DNA from: Thermoplasmatota archaeon
GTDB lineage: Archaea > Thermoplasmatota > Penumbrarchaeia > Penumbrarchaeales > Penumbrarchaeaceae
DNA length: 6,763 bases
Direction: 5' to 3'
Assembly (NCBI GenBank): GCA_030595585.1
Contig: JAUVCY010000101.1
Span: 1 to 6,763, forward strand
Shown: positions 1-6,397 of the stretch, piece by piece
How the letters are laid out: each line of letters opens with the position of its first letter
Position numbering within the stretch: the stretch's first letter is position 1
Notes under the pieces: generated by a model
Database searches by the model: none
Seen by the model: the letters and a program-made list of their open reading frames with translations, nothing else
What the model was told of the DNA's origin: nothing
Made by a program: the position numbers and the translations under genes

Positions 1-619
1 AGGATGATATCCCGGTCCACACAGCGTGAAGGGAAACCCCGAACAATATCCGAAATATGATCGGGTCGGCGTTCTCATATACGAAGGGCTCGGTGACCAA
101 TGGCAGCATGCCCCCTGAGATGTAGAGGACCGATTCGAACGCCCCGAAGCTTGCCCCCACGAAGAGCCCCACCAATATACCGTCCTTCAACCCGATCTGT
201 TTCGATCCAGGCCTGACCTTTGGATGAAGCCAGGATATCAACAGGAATAGAATAATGGATACCAGAAGTTTGGTGGACTCCTCAACGGGGCCCGCGCTTA
301 TCAGGCCGATCATAAAGGATACCGTTCCACTGGTCCCCAACATGACCTCAACGATCATCGGAGGTATGAGGATAACAACGCTGATGACGATAGCCAGGCC
401 TCCAGAAACGAGTGCTGATACTACGAATGCGGGAAGGATCAACGAGACGATGATGTTCCTGAAGTTCGCCCCATAGGGCGATCTGTCCCTCCAGAACCTG
501 GCTCTCCTCCTCACATGAGGGGATACGAGATAAAGGCCGCCCGACCAAACGGCCATGGAGAGAAGAGGTGCCACAGCTGCCGTTAACCCTATGATGAGGG
601 ACACAATGAACGCGTTCAC
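1..619 (-). CDS. PrsW-family intramembrane protease, C-terminus cut off by window edge
   Basis: This reading frame does not reach a stop before the left edge; 206 codons are visible. It is a polytopic membrane protein with hydrophobic stretches at about residues 3-32, 57-90, 98-130 and 147-170. Three motifs place it in the PrsW group of the Abi/CAAX-protease-like superfamily: EESTK (residues 113-117, the EExxK motif), FGAFE (158-162, FxxxE inside a GxxFxxxExxxY context) and LHAVW (197-201, the conserved His). In this family these residues form the membrane-buried active site; Bacillus PrsW cleaves the anti-sigma factor RsiW. The substrate here is unknown. I chose the GTG at 619-617 because it overlaps the upstream stop as GTGA, has GGGGAG just upstream, and keeps the first membrane helix intact; an in-frame ATG at residue 22 would cut that helix. 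It is the second gene of a coupled pair. Family assignment is firm, physiological role is not. Confidence 0.85.
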   Translation of the reverse strand, partial: MNAFIVSLIIGLTAAVAPLLSMAVWSGGLYLVSPHVRRRARFWRDRSPYGANFRNIIVSLILPAFVVSALVSGGLAIVISVVILIPPMIVEVMLGTSGTVSFMIGLISAGPVEESTKLLVSIILFLLISWLHPKVRPGSKQIGLKDGILVGLFVGASFGAFESVLYISGGMLPLVTEPFVYENADPIIFRILFGVSLHAVWTGISS

Positions 620-1185
620 CTCATCTCCCCCCATCGAGTCGGCCTGAGGTGTCCCCTCGGCCTCTTATTCCATTTTATTGTACTGTACAGGGCAATGATC
701 CCCATTATCATTCCAGTTAGAAGGAGAATTATGGCCATGGGCAGGACAAGTAATGATCCGATGAGGAGGAGTATCAGGCCATAGCCAACATTGGACACTG
801 TTATGCTCATATCCTCGAAGTTTCCCTTGTACATGGTTATCGTGATCTCGTACTCACCGCTCTCATCAAAACCGATAATATCCGAATATGGTGTGGAGAG
901 GTTCTCCTGGAGTACGTTCTCCCCGTCAGGGCCCTCGATGGTGAGGTTAAATTCCTTTGTGGGGCCCTCCGCTGATTCGAATATGACGTAGAGATTCCTG
1001 GACCCCCCCATCTCGATTGTCAGCGTGTGTTCGCCTCCTGGCCCCTCCTCAAAATCATATCCATCGTGGGTTTCAAGCTGCAGGAGGGCAATGAACGATG
1101 AGAAGAGGGATATCAGAAGTATCAGTGATATGAACCCGAGCAGTGAAAATACCCCGGCTGCTGTGGAAGGTCTTTGACGGTGCAA
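616..1185 (-). CDS. Small membrane protein with beta-rich ectodomain, partner of the PrsW-like protease
   Basis: The protein has 189 residues: a short basic N-terminus, a membrane helix at about 11-36, a polar, acidic, beta-rich domain at 37-133, a long hydrophobic segment at about 135-169, and a strongly basic tail at 171-189. The positive-inside rule suggests both ends are cytoplasmic and the middle domain is outside. That domain contains alternating-hydrophobic strands and a turn (FNLTIEGPDGENV, then FDESGEYEITI) that resembles the GOLD/emp24 beta-sandwich pattern; this is a pattern impression only. Two NxS/T sequons (N80, N95) lie in it. The start is TTG at 1185-1183: AGAGGT sits 6 nt upstream, the frame is closed by TAG at 1203-1201, and the next in-frame ATG is residue 58, past the first helix. 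Its stop overlaps the protease start by 4 nt, so the two are probably translated together. It could be a regulator, chaperone or substrate of the protease; I do not recognise a named family. Confidence 0.75.
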   Translation of the reverse strand: MHRQRPSTAAGVFSLLGFISLILLISLFSSFIALLQLETHDGYDFEEGPGGEHTLTIEMGGSRNLYVIFESAEGPTKEFNLTIEGPDGENVLQENLSTPYSDIIGFDESGEYEITITMYKGNFEDMSITVSNVGYGLILLLIGSLLVLPMAIILLLTGMIMGIIALYSTIKWNKRPRGHLRPTRWGEMR

Positions 1186-1191
1186 TCTAAT

Positions 1192-1197
1192 ACCTCT
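1192..1197 (-). promoter_or_regulatory. Ribosome binding site deciding a TTG start
   Basis: AGAGGT on the minus strand, 6 nt before the TTG at 1185-1183, matches the archaeal anti-Shine-Dalgarno sequence. It is the main support for the non-ATG start of the 189-residue membrane protein. A stronger GGAGGT at 1208-1203 lies 17 nt away, too far for this codon, and serves no usable start. Confidence 0.55.
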
Positions 1198-1226
1198 ACG
1201 CTACCTCCATGGATTCTGGGCGATCC

Positions 1227-1240
1227 TATTAAAATATTTG
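1227..1240 (-). promoter_or_regulatory. Candidate TATA box for the membrane protein/protease pair
   Basis: The minus strand reads CAAATATTTTAATA, an AT-only core in a GC-richer surround. With the usual archaeal spacing of about 25 bp, transcription would start near 1205, leaving a leader of roughly 20 nt that contains the AGAGGT site. Position and composition fit; there is no direct evidence of use. Confidence 0.5.
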
Positions 1241-1331
1241 TAATGATGAACCACTATCGATCAAACCTCAAGTATTTCGTGGTGAATTATGGCCCTGGTC
1301 TGCCTCTTTCTCACACCCCCCCATAGTTCAC

Positions 1332-1340
1332 TTAAAATAT
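1332..1340 (+). promoter_or_regulatory. Candidate TATA box for rpiB-rfcS
   Basis: TTAAAATAT is centred near 1336. A start site about 26 bp downstream would be near 1362, just before the GGAGG at 1367-1371. This places the in-frame ATG at 1351 upstream of the transcript and supports the ATG at 1378. Together with the element at 1227-1240 on the other strand it makes 1204-1366 a divergent promoter region, in which I see nothing else. Confidence 0.55.
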
Positions 1341-1366
1341 CCAGTAAGTCATGGGCGGAATGAGTT

Positions 1367-1371
1367 GGAGG
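1367..1371 (+). promoter_or_regulatory. Ribosome binding site of rpiB
   Basis: GGAGG with a 6-nt gap to ATG at 1378. It decides the start: the longer in-frame alternative at 1351 has no such site and would add nine residues in front of the typical RpiB N-terminal strand. Confidence 0.75.
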
Positions 1372-1377
1372 CATCTT

Positions 1378-1827
1378 ATGATATTATCCCTTGGAAGCGA
1401 CCATGGTGGTTTCCCGCTGAAAGTTGAGATATGCGGTAGGCTGATAGAGAAAGGCCATGAGGTAATCGACGAAGGGTGTCCCTCTCAGGATGCCGTGGAT
1501 TACCCCGAGATCGCCTTCTCCGTGGCAGACGATGTGGTGAAAGGAAGGGCCGATCTGGGCATCCTCATATGCGGCACCGGCATCGGAATGAGCAATGCGG
1601 CCTCCAGGGTAAATGGGATCGTTGCAGCCCTCTGCACCAACTCCTTCATGGCCCGGATGTCAAGGCTTCACAACGATGCGAATATCCTCTGCCTTGGCGG
1701 TAGGGTAGTTGGGGACGAGCTCGCGTGGGATATCGTCAAGACCTTCATCGAGAACGTTCCCCTCAACGATGAGAAGTACATAAGGAGGAGGGGCAAGGTA
1801 TCCTCCTACACCAACGGGGAGGCCTAG
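1378..1827 (+). CDS. rpiB: RpiB-type ribose-5-phosphate isomerase (RpiB/LacA/LacB family)
   Basis: 149 residues, the usual length for RpiB. By family knowledge it interconverts ribulose 5-phosphate and ribose 5-phosphate in the cytoplasm, for nucleotide and aromatic precursor synthesis. Visible family residues: SDHGG (D8, H9), DYP (Y42), CGTGIGMSNAAS starting at the catalytic-base Cys C65, and HND (H98), matching E. coli D9/H10, Y43, C66 and H99. The start at ATG 1378 is chosen from the GGAGG upstream and because residue 1 begins the first Rossmann-like strand. One difference: the GGRHxxR segment near the C-terminus of bacterial RpiB appears here as EKYIRRR (132-138), so the Arg-His pair is replaced by Lys-Tyr if aligned without a gap. 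Related activities (allose- or galactose-6-phosphate isomerase) cannot be excluded. It is followed after 3 nt by rfcS, so the two are likely co-transcribed. Confidence 0.92.
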   Translation: MILSLGSDHGGFPLKVEICGRLIEKGHEVIDEGCPSQDAVDYPEIAFSVADDVVKGRADLGILICGTGIGMSNAASRVNGIVAALCTNSFMARMSRLHNDANILCLGGRVVGDELAWDIVKTFIENVPLNDEKYIRRRGKVSSYTNGEA

Positions 1828-1830
1828 AAC

Positions 1831-2802
1831 ATGCAGGCGATCTGGACGGAGAAATACAGGCCCAGGACCCTCGACGAGGTCGTTGGTCAAAAGGAGATAG
1901 TGGAGAGGCTCAAGGCCATCGTTAAAAGCGGTAATATCCCCCATTTTCTGTTCTCGGGCCCTGCGGGGACCGGGAAGACCACCTGTGCCCTGGCACTGGC
2001 CAGGGAGCTGTTCGGCGAGGAGGATTGCAAGATCAACTTCCAGGAGCTGAACGCCTCGGATGAGAGGGGCATTCAGATCGTCCGGACCAAGATCAAATCC
2101 TTCGCACGTGCGGCCCCACTGGGAGGGGCGGATTTCAAGGTTATATTCCTGGACGAGGCCGATTCCCTGACGTCGGATGCGCAGGCCGCACTCCGCAGGA
2201 CCATGGAGAAATACTCCCTCACCTGCAGGTTCGTCCTCTCCTGCAACTACTCCTCAAGGATAATACCCCCGATCCAATCTAGGTGTTCCGTGCTCCGCTT
2301 CGGCCCCCTTTCTGACAACGATATCAAGATCTACATTCGGAGGGTGGCCGAGGCGGAGGGGCTCAATATCACAGAGGAGGGTTTCAACAGCCTGCTCTAC
2401 ATCGGGAGGGGAGATCTCAGGAAGACAATGAACGTCCTCCAGGTGGCCGCATCTTTCTCAAACACGATCGATGCGGAGAATCTCTACCAGACATCCACCA
2501 CTGCAAGGCCCGAGGACATATCGGAGCTGATAACGCTCCCGCTCAAGGGGAAGTTCAGGGAAGCGCGTGAAAAGCTTGAAAAGCTCCTTACGGTGGGCGG
2601 CCTCTCGGGAGAGGATGTGCTCTCCCAGATGCACAGGGAGGTGTACACCCTTCCCCTTGACGACCACGTCAGGGTGAAGATAATGGATACCATCGGGGAG
2701 ATCGATTTTCGCCTTGTCGAGGGGGCGAACGAGAGGATCCAGCTGGAGGCCCTTCTTGCCAAGCTCCAGCTTCTGGGAACGAGATCAAACCGAGAGATCT
2801 GA
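1831..2802 (+). CDS. rfcS: Replication factor C small subunit (clamp loader ATPase)
   Basis: 323 residues, the normal length for archaeal RFC small subunit. With the large subunit it loads the PCNA sliding clamp onto primed DNA using ATP. Motifs in order: the RFC box YRPRTLDEVVGQ (9-20), Walker A GPAGTGKTT (43-51), Walker B FLDEAD (106-111), sensor 1 LSCNYSS (136-142), the SRC arginine-finger motif (150-152) and sensor 2 GDLRK (194-198); the C-terminal collar domain fills about 230-323. No key residue is missing. The start ATG has GGGGAGG (1816-1822) 8 nt upstream, inside the end of rpiB, with only 3 nt between the rpiB stop and this ATG. The stop lies inside the 3' end of the convergent epimerase gene (18-nt overlap). 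The large subunit gene is not in the window. Confidence 0.97.
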   Translation: MQAIWTEKYRPRTLDEVVGQKEIVERLKAIVKSGNIPHFLFSGPAGTGKTTCALALARELFGEEDCKINFQELNASDERGIQIVRTKIKSFARAAPLGGADFKVIFLDEADSLTSDAQAALRRTMEKYSLTCRFVLSCNYSSRIIPPIQSRCSVLRFGPLSDNDIKIYIRRVAEAEGLNITEEGFNSLLYIGRGDLRKTMNVLQVAASFSNTIDAENLYQTSTTARPEDISELITLPLKGKFREAREKLEKLLTVGGLSGEDVLSQMHREVYTLPLDDHVRVKIMDTIGEIDFRLVEGANERIQLEALLAKLQLLGTRSNREI

Positions 2803-2814
2803 TATTATCTCTCG
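2785..2814. repeat. Perfect 8-bp inverted repeat at the convergent gene junction
   Basis: CGAGAGAT (2791-2798) and ATCTCTCG (2807-2814) are exact reverse complements separated by 8 nt. The rfcS stop (2800-2802) lies in the loop and the epimerase stop (2785-2787) just outside one arm. It could form a hairpin in both transcripts and act as a shared 3'-end element; no U-run follows on either side, so it is not a classical intrinsic terminator. Confidence 0.5.
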
Positions 2815-3747
2815 AACTGCCCTCTCAAGGGTCTGCCTTGAGTTCAGATTGTACATCCATCCCGTGTTGATTATCTTCTCGACGTTGAGGGACATGAACT
2901 TCACGTCACCCTTCCAACCCGCACCCTTGTGTCCCCCGGTGTAGTTGTACTTGACGTTCTCCAATCCAAGCGCCTCCACCACAACATCCGGGATCTCCCT
3001 GATCACCGTGTAATCCCCGGTCCCCACGTTGTAGTATTCGAACCGGCTCTCCTGCACTTCCGTGGCATGGATGACCCCTTTTACGCAGTCGCTCACGTGT
3101 ATGTAGGATTTCCTCTGCATACCGTCGCCCAATATCTCCAGCTGCGTCGGGTCGGCCTTGAGCTTGTGGTAGAAATCGAACAGTATGCCGTGCGTTGACC
3201 TCGACCCCACCACGTTTGCGAACCTGAACACGGATGCCTTTATGCCGAAATTGTCCGAAAAGGCGGATATAAGGGCCTCAGCGGCCAGTTTGGATGCGCC
3301 GTACTGGGATATGGGCATCAGCGGCCCATAGTTCTCCGGCGTCGGCAGTACGGTCGCGTTTCCATATACCGTGGATGTGGATGTGAACGATATGGAGGGA
3401 GGAGACACGGCATTCACCTTCCTCATCGCCTCCAGAAGGTTGTAGGTTGCTATGATATTCTGCTCCACCGATACCCAGGTATCGTCAGCACCCACCCTTA
3501 CGTCTGGATTGGCGGCGATGTGATAGACGTGGTCAATGCCCTCAAGTGATTCGATCAGATCGGGGTCCGATACAAGGTCCTTCTCTATGAACTCGATCCG
3601 GTCCATGCAGTGGGAGAGGAACTCCTTCTTCCCCGAGGAGAGGTTGTCATACACCTTCACCTGATGTCCCCTTTCCAGAAGGGCATCCACCATGTGGCTT
3701 CCGATGAAACCTGCGCCTCCGGTTACCAGATAGGATCTTTTGGCCAT
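2785..3747 (-). CDS. NAD-dependent nucleotide-sugar epimerase/dehydratase (GalE-like extended SDR)
   Basis: 320 residues, complete, an extended short-chain dehydrogenase. It shows the N-terminal NAD-binding motif TGGAGFIG (9-16), an acidic residue after strand 2 (D34 in YDNLSSG) that favours NAD over NADP, the HIAA motif (76-79), the catalytic TSTSTVYG (122-129), YGASK (Y149, K153), and the substrate-side GDGMQRKSYIHVSD (207-220). This family interconverts UDP- or GDP-linked sugars; UDP-glucose 4-epimerase is the commonest annotation, but the exact substrate cannot be read from sequence. A glycosyltransferase lies two genes upstream, which fits glycan synthesis. The ATG at 3747 has no Shine-Dalgarno site (CACCTCCC lies directly before it) but has a TATA-like element about 25 bp upstream, so the message is probably leaderless. 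Its 3' end overlaps rfcS. Confidence 0.93.
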   Translation of the reverse strand: MAKRSYLVTGGAGFIGSHMVDALLERGHQVKVYDNLSSGKKEFLSHCMDRIEFIEKDLVSDPDLIESLEGIDHVYHIAANPDVRVGADDTWVSVEQNIIATYNLLEAMRKVNAVSPPSISFTSTSTVYGNATVLPTPENYGPLMPISQYGASKLAAEALISAFSDNFGIKASVFRFANVVGSRSTHGILFDFYHKLKADPTQLEILGDGMQRKSYIHVSDCVKGVIHATEVQESRFEYYNVGTGDYTVIREIPDVVVEALGLENVKYNYTGGHKGAGWKGDVKFMSLNVEKIINTGWMYNLNSRQTLERAVREIISDLSV

Positions 3748-3769
3748 GGGAGGTGTATGAAATCATCCG

Positions 3770-3775
3770 ATATAA
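3770..3775 (-). promoter_or_regulatory. TATA box of the epimerase gene, leaderless spacing
   Basis: TTATAT on the minus strand is centred about 25-26 bp before the ATG at 3747, so transcription would begin at or next to the start codon. The element touches the stop codon of the upstream membrane-protein gene (3778-3776), giving the epimerase its own promoter despite the short 28-bp gap. Confidence 0.55.
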
Positions 3776-5053
3776 TCATGAGCTTTCCTTATCGTTTGAG
3801 CTTGGATCCCTCTTCTTTCCCAGCCCCTTGACCATCTCCTTGGGTTTCCTGGCCGCCTCGCCGATCCTCTGGGAGGTGTCTATGAACACCTCCTTCGCCT
3901 CATCCATCCCCTCCCTGGTCATCTCGATCGTCTCAATGGACGCCTCGTGGGCAAGCTCGAATGGAAGTGATGCCGTCTTCATCCCCAGGTCCAGTCCTGT
4001 GTCGATCGCGGCCGCCGTCATCTTCTGCGCGGAATCGAAGCCCTTCAGCCCCATCTCCTTTGTCCTCCTGGCCACCTCCTCCCCCCTGGGGCCCATCTTC
4101 CCTATGGGCTTTGTGGTCAGTTCAAGATTTCCCTCCACCATCCTCCTGTTGAACTCCAGTACGCTGGCCGTTGTGGTCTTGGTCCTGTTCACCGCTGCAT
4201 CGGCGGCGGCCTTCCTCCTTACCTCCGTTCTCTTTATCGTCTCCTCTGTCAGGATAAGTCCTTTATCCACTATTTTGTGGGACTTCTCTGCCGCCTCCTT
4301 TGGAAATCTGACCACGTAGATAATGAGCATCACGGCAAGTACCACTGCGACGATATTGAGGATGCTGACCTCCAGGATGTAATTGAAAATTATGGATTCA
4401 TCCAGAACACCCATCATCATATCGGTTAGATATGCGTAGGAGAACGAGCCTATGACCGATCCGATGAACACCGCCAGCAGCACCCGATATGGTTTCATAC
4501 CTACTATGCGGCCAAGCACGGTTCCGCCCACTCCACCCGACCCGTTGAAAGGGACCAGAACAAAAAGCGTTGTCAGCGTGAACGTTGCCCTCTTGAACCA
4601 CCAGCTCTTTTTGGCCTTCTTTCTTCCCTTCTCCTCGGTCCTTTTCAGTGCCGGTCCGAATACGGGGAGCTTCTTTACCCAATCGTAGTTCCAGATAAGG
4701 AAAGTACAGAAGCACAGGTCGATCATTGTGGTGGCAAACCCTATGAAGAACGGGGGGACCCCCTGTTTGATACGGGTGGGGATGATCGTCTCCTTTCCCA
4801 GTGGGGGGACCGTATAGAAGATCCACCCATATAGAAGCTCATACGCCTCATCCCACCCCTTCATGAAATAGAGGATGGTGACGGTAGTTGCGATGAGTAT
4901 CAGAAGAACGATGAACGGGAAGATGAACTGGAATATCTTGGTGGTCCTATCCTTCTTATCGATATCGGTCTCAAGGAGCCTGGACAGGAGCTTCCTTTTC
5001 GAGAAGACCTCATCTACCTGACCAGCGTCATCCGGGGATCGGCCGCCCTCCAT
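3776..5053 (-). CDS. Membrane protein, small multi-drug export family-like, with long charged helical tail
   Basis: 425 residues. The N-terminal 38 residues are charged and probably cytoplasmic. A membrane region follows with helices at about 40-63, 101-121, 156-168, 189-210 and 221-249. It holds PPLGKETIIP (83-92) and FNGSGGVGGTVLGRIVGM (169-186), which resemble the proline/glycine re-entrant motifs of the Sm_multidrug_ex family (PF06695-type); the family name does not establish a transport substrate. A charged, mostly helical tail of about 175 residues follows (250-425), rich in Ala, Lys, Glu, Thr and Met, which may be an amphipathic or coiled-coil segment; this is far longer than the core family. 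The ATG at 5053 is the only Met before the first helix and has a TATA-like element about 25 bp upstream but no good Shine-Dalgarno site, pointing to a leaderless mRNA. It lies between a glycosyltransferase and an epimerase. Coding reality is strong, family moderate, function unknown. Confidence 0.75.
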   Translation of the reverse strand: MEGGRSPDDAGQVDEVFSKRKLLSRLLETDIDKKDRTTKIFQFIFPFIVLLILIATTVTILYFMKGWDEAYELLYGWIFYTVPPLGKETIIPTRIKQGVPPFFIGFATTMIDLCFCTFLIWNYDWVKKLPVFGPALKRTEEKGRKKAKKSWWFKRATFTLTTLFVLVPFNGSGGVGGTVLGRIVGMKPYRVLLAVFIGSVIGSFSYAYLTDMMMGVLDESIIFNYILEVSILNIVAVVLAVMLIIYVVRFPKEAAEKSHKIVDKGLILTEETIKRTEVRRKAAADAAVNRTKTTTASVLEFNRRMVEGNLELTTKPIGKMGPRGEEVARRTKEMGLKGFDSAQKMTAAAIDTGLDLGMKTASLPFELAHEASIETIEMTREGMDEAKEVFIDTSQRIGEAARKPKEMVKGLGKKRDPSSNDKESS

Positions 5054-5074
5054 ATCCCGTTGAGACTGAACAGG

Positions 5075-5082
5075 ATATAAAA
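5075..5082 (-). promoter_or_regulatory. TATA box of the membrane-protein gene, leaderless spacing
   Basis: TTTTATAT on the minus strand is centred about 25 bp before the ATG at 5053. It is the best TATA match in the 80-bp gap after the glycosyltransferase gene. The spacing predicts that transcription starts on or beside the ATG. Confidence 0.6.
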
Positions 5083-5093
5083 TGCTATCTAGG

Positions 5094-5098
5094 AAAAA
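5094..5098 (-). terminator. Possible U-tract terminator of the glycosyltransferase gene
   Basis: A run of five T on the minus strand lies 36 nt past the TAG at 5136-5134 and before the next promoter. Archaeal RNA polymerase can terminate on U-tracts without a hairpin. The run is short, so this is tentative. Confidence 0.3.
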
Positions 5099-5133
5099 GT
5101 GATGTTCTTAACCTCTCTATATCGATAAGATAT

Positions 5134-6369
5134 CTACCTGGGACATCTCTCGAAACCCTCCCTCCAACTCCCCTTGTTCTCGGGATCCTCCTTGATCCAT
5201 CGGTAGAAACCCTCGGTCTTCTCCGCAATATCCTCCCATGAACAGTATTTTTCGATATGTTCCCTGCCCCGACGCCCCCACTCCGACAGGTCCTCTCTCT
5301 CAAGGAGTTCAAGGGCTGCTTTCGCCTGACCCTGTACATCTCCAACTTCCACCAGCTTACCGGTTCCCTCCACGACCATCTCTGAGGCACCCCCGACATC
5401 GGTCAGGACACAGGGCGTCCCCGAGGCAAGGGCCTCTCCGAACGTCAGTCCGTAACCTTCCCAGTAGGAATGGAACATGGCCAGGTCAGAGGTGGCCACC
5501 AGCCTCTTCATCTCATCTTGCCCTGGCGACTTGACGGTTATCAGGTTCCTCTCAAGGCCGTATGCGCCCCTCTTCCTCATGATCTCGGCCTCCAGAGGTC
5601 CCCACCCCACAAGAAAGAAGGTGATGTCATCCCTTTTCTGATGCATCAAGTTGAAGACCTCCAGCATCTCACGGATCCCTTTCCTTGCCGCCCATCTTCC
5701 AACGCTTATGACCAGTTTGTTCTTCTCGGGCACCTTATATCTCTTTTTCAGGGCAAGATCGAAGTTGCCCGGGTTGAACTCCTCAACATCGATCCCGTTC
5801 TGAAGGTGGATCCTTCGGCCATATTCGTTTACAACTCCCCTTTTCTTCAAAGCCCTGCATTCTGAATAGGATATCGTTATCACACCATTGGAGAGCTTGA
5901 TCGCGTGGTCCTCGTATCTGTCGAACAGGGGTCCCAGATACATCACCGACAGATCGTTAAGAGCCGATAAGGAAAACGAGAGGTTCCGAAAGTTGATGGT
6001 CGAGCGCTCCCCCCACCACGTGCCATGCATCGTTGAAACAATGGGAACGTTGAGCATATCATAGTATCTCCTGGGTAGAAGCGCCATGTTCGAATGGACG
6101 TGGACGATATCGAAGTCTATCCCACTTCTCTTTATCCACTTCACGGCGTTCTTACCAAAGGAGGTGGTGAAGAACATGGGTGCCTTCAACCATTTTACAG
6201 GGTGAACGTGTATGTTCTCGTGGGACACCTTGTATCCTATCTTCTGGTCCCTTGTAACCACATGGACCTCGTGTCCCCTCCTGGCCATCCAGGTGGACAG
6301 ATAATAGGCGACAACGCCCACTCCGCCCCATTTGGGCGGATATTCGGAGGAGATCATGCATATTTTCAT
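5134..6369 (-). CDS. Glycosyltransferase, GT-B fold, GT4-like
   Basis: 411 residues, a complete two-domain GT-B enzyme that transfers a sugar from a nucleotide donor to an acceptor on the cytoplasmic side of the membrane. The N-terminal acceptor domain begins MKICMISSEYPP and has the glycine loop GGVG (15-18) and HG (115-116). NGID (191-194) marks the domain junction. The C-terminal donor domain has VGRWAARKGI (223-232, with the phosphate-binding Arg/Lys pair) and the EX7E motif (E304, E312) followed by ASGTPCV. These match GT family 4 retaining transferases. Donor and acceptor are unknown; the nearby epimerase suggests cell-surface glycan or glycolipid work. I chose the ATG at 6369 rather than an in-frame start at 6420: the longer form would add 17 hydrophobic residues encoded across the promoter element, and family members begin at this strand. 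No Shine-Dalgarno site is visible. Confidence 0.93.
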   Translation of the reverse strand: MKICMISSEYPPKWGGVGVVAYYLSTWMARRGHEVHVVTRDQKIGYKVSHENIHVHPVKWLKAPMFFTTSFGKNAVKWIKRSGIDFDIVHVHSNMALLPRRYYDMLNVPIVSTMHGTWWGERSTINFRNLSFSLSALNDLSVMYLGPLFDRYEDHAIKLSNGVITISYSECRALKKRGVVNEYGRRIHLQNGIDVEEFNPGNFDLALKKRYKVPEKNKLVISVGRWAARKGIREMLEVFNLMHQKRDDITFFLVGWGPLEAEIMRKRGAYGLERNLITVKSPGQDEMKRLVATSDLAMFHSYWEGYGLTFGEALASGTPCVLTDVGGASEMVVEGTGKLVEVGDVQGQAKAALELLEREDLSEWGRRGREHIEKYCSWEDIAEKTEGFYRWIKEDPENKGSWREGFERCPR

Positions 6370-6397
6370 CGTATCAACAACTGCCAAAGTGAGGAGA

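Noticed and set aside
679..689. Palindromic TGTACTGTACA as an operator
   Set aside because: It is short, has an unpaired centre, lies inside the coding sequence of the 189-residue protein, and has no second copy that I found.
1351..1377. Longer N-terminus for RpiB from ATG 1351
   Set aside because: The TATA spacing puts this codon upstream of the likely transcript, it has no ribosome binding site, and the family N-terminus matches the ATG at 1378 preceded by GGAGG.
3753..4319. A 188-codon plus-strand frame with GGGAGG just upstream
   Set aside because: It lies almost wholly antisense to the 425-residue membrane protein, its product is low-complexity Ser/Ala/Phe-rich as expected of a shadow frame, and the start-site-like bases are simply the spacer between the epimerase TATA element and ATG.
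4398..4826. A 142-codon minus-strand frame
   Set aside because: It is an offset frame inside the membrane protein gene, with a charged Gly/Pro/Arg-rich composition typical of a shadow reading.
5470..5865. A 131-codon plus-strand frame
   Set aside because: It is antisense to the motif-rich donor domain of the glycosyltransferase, and its translation has no recognisable pattern.
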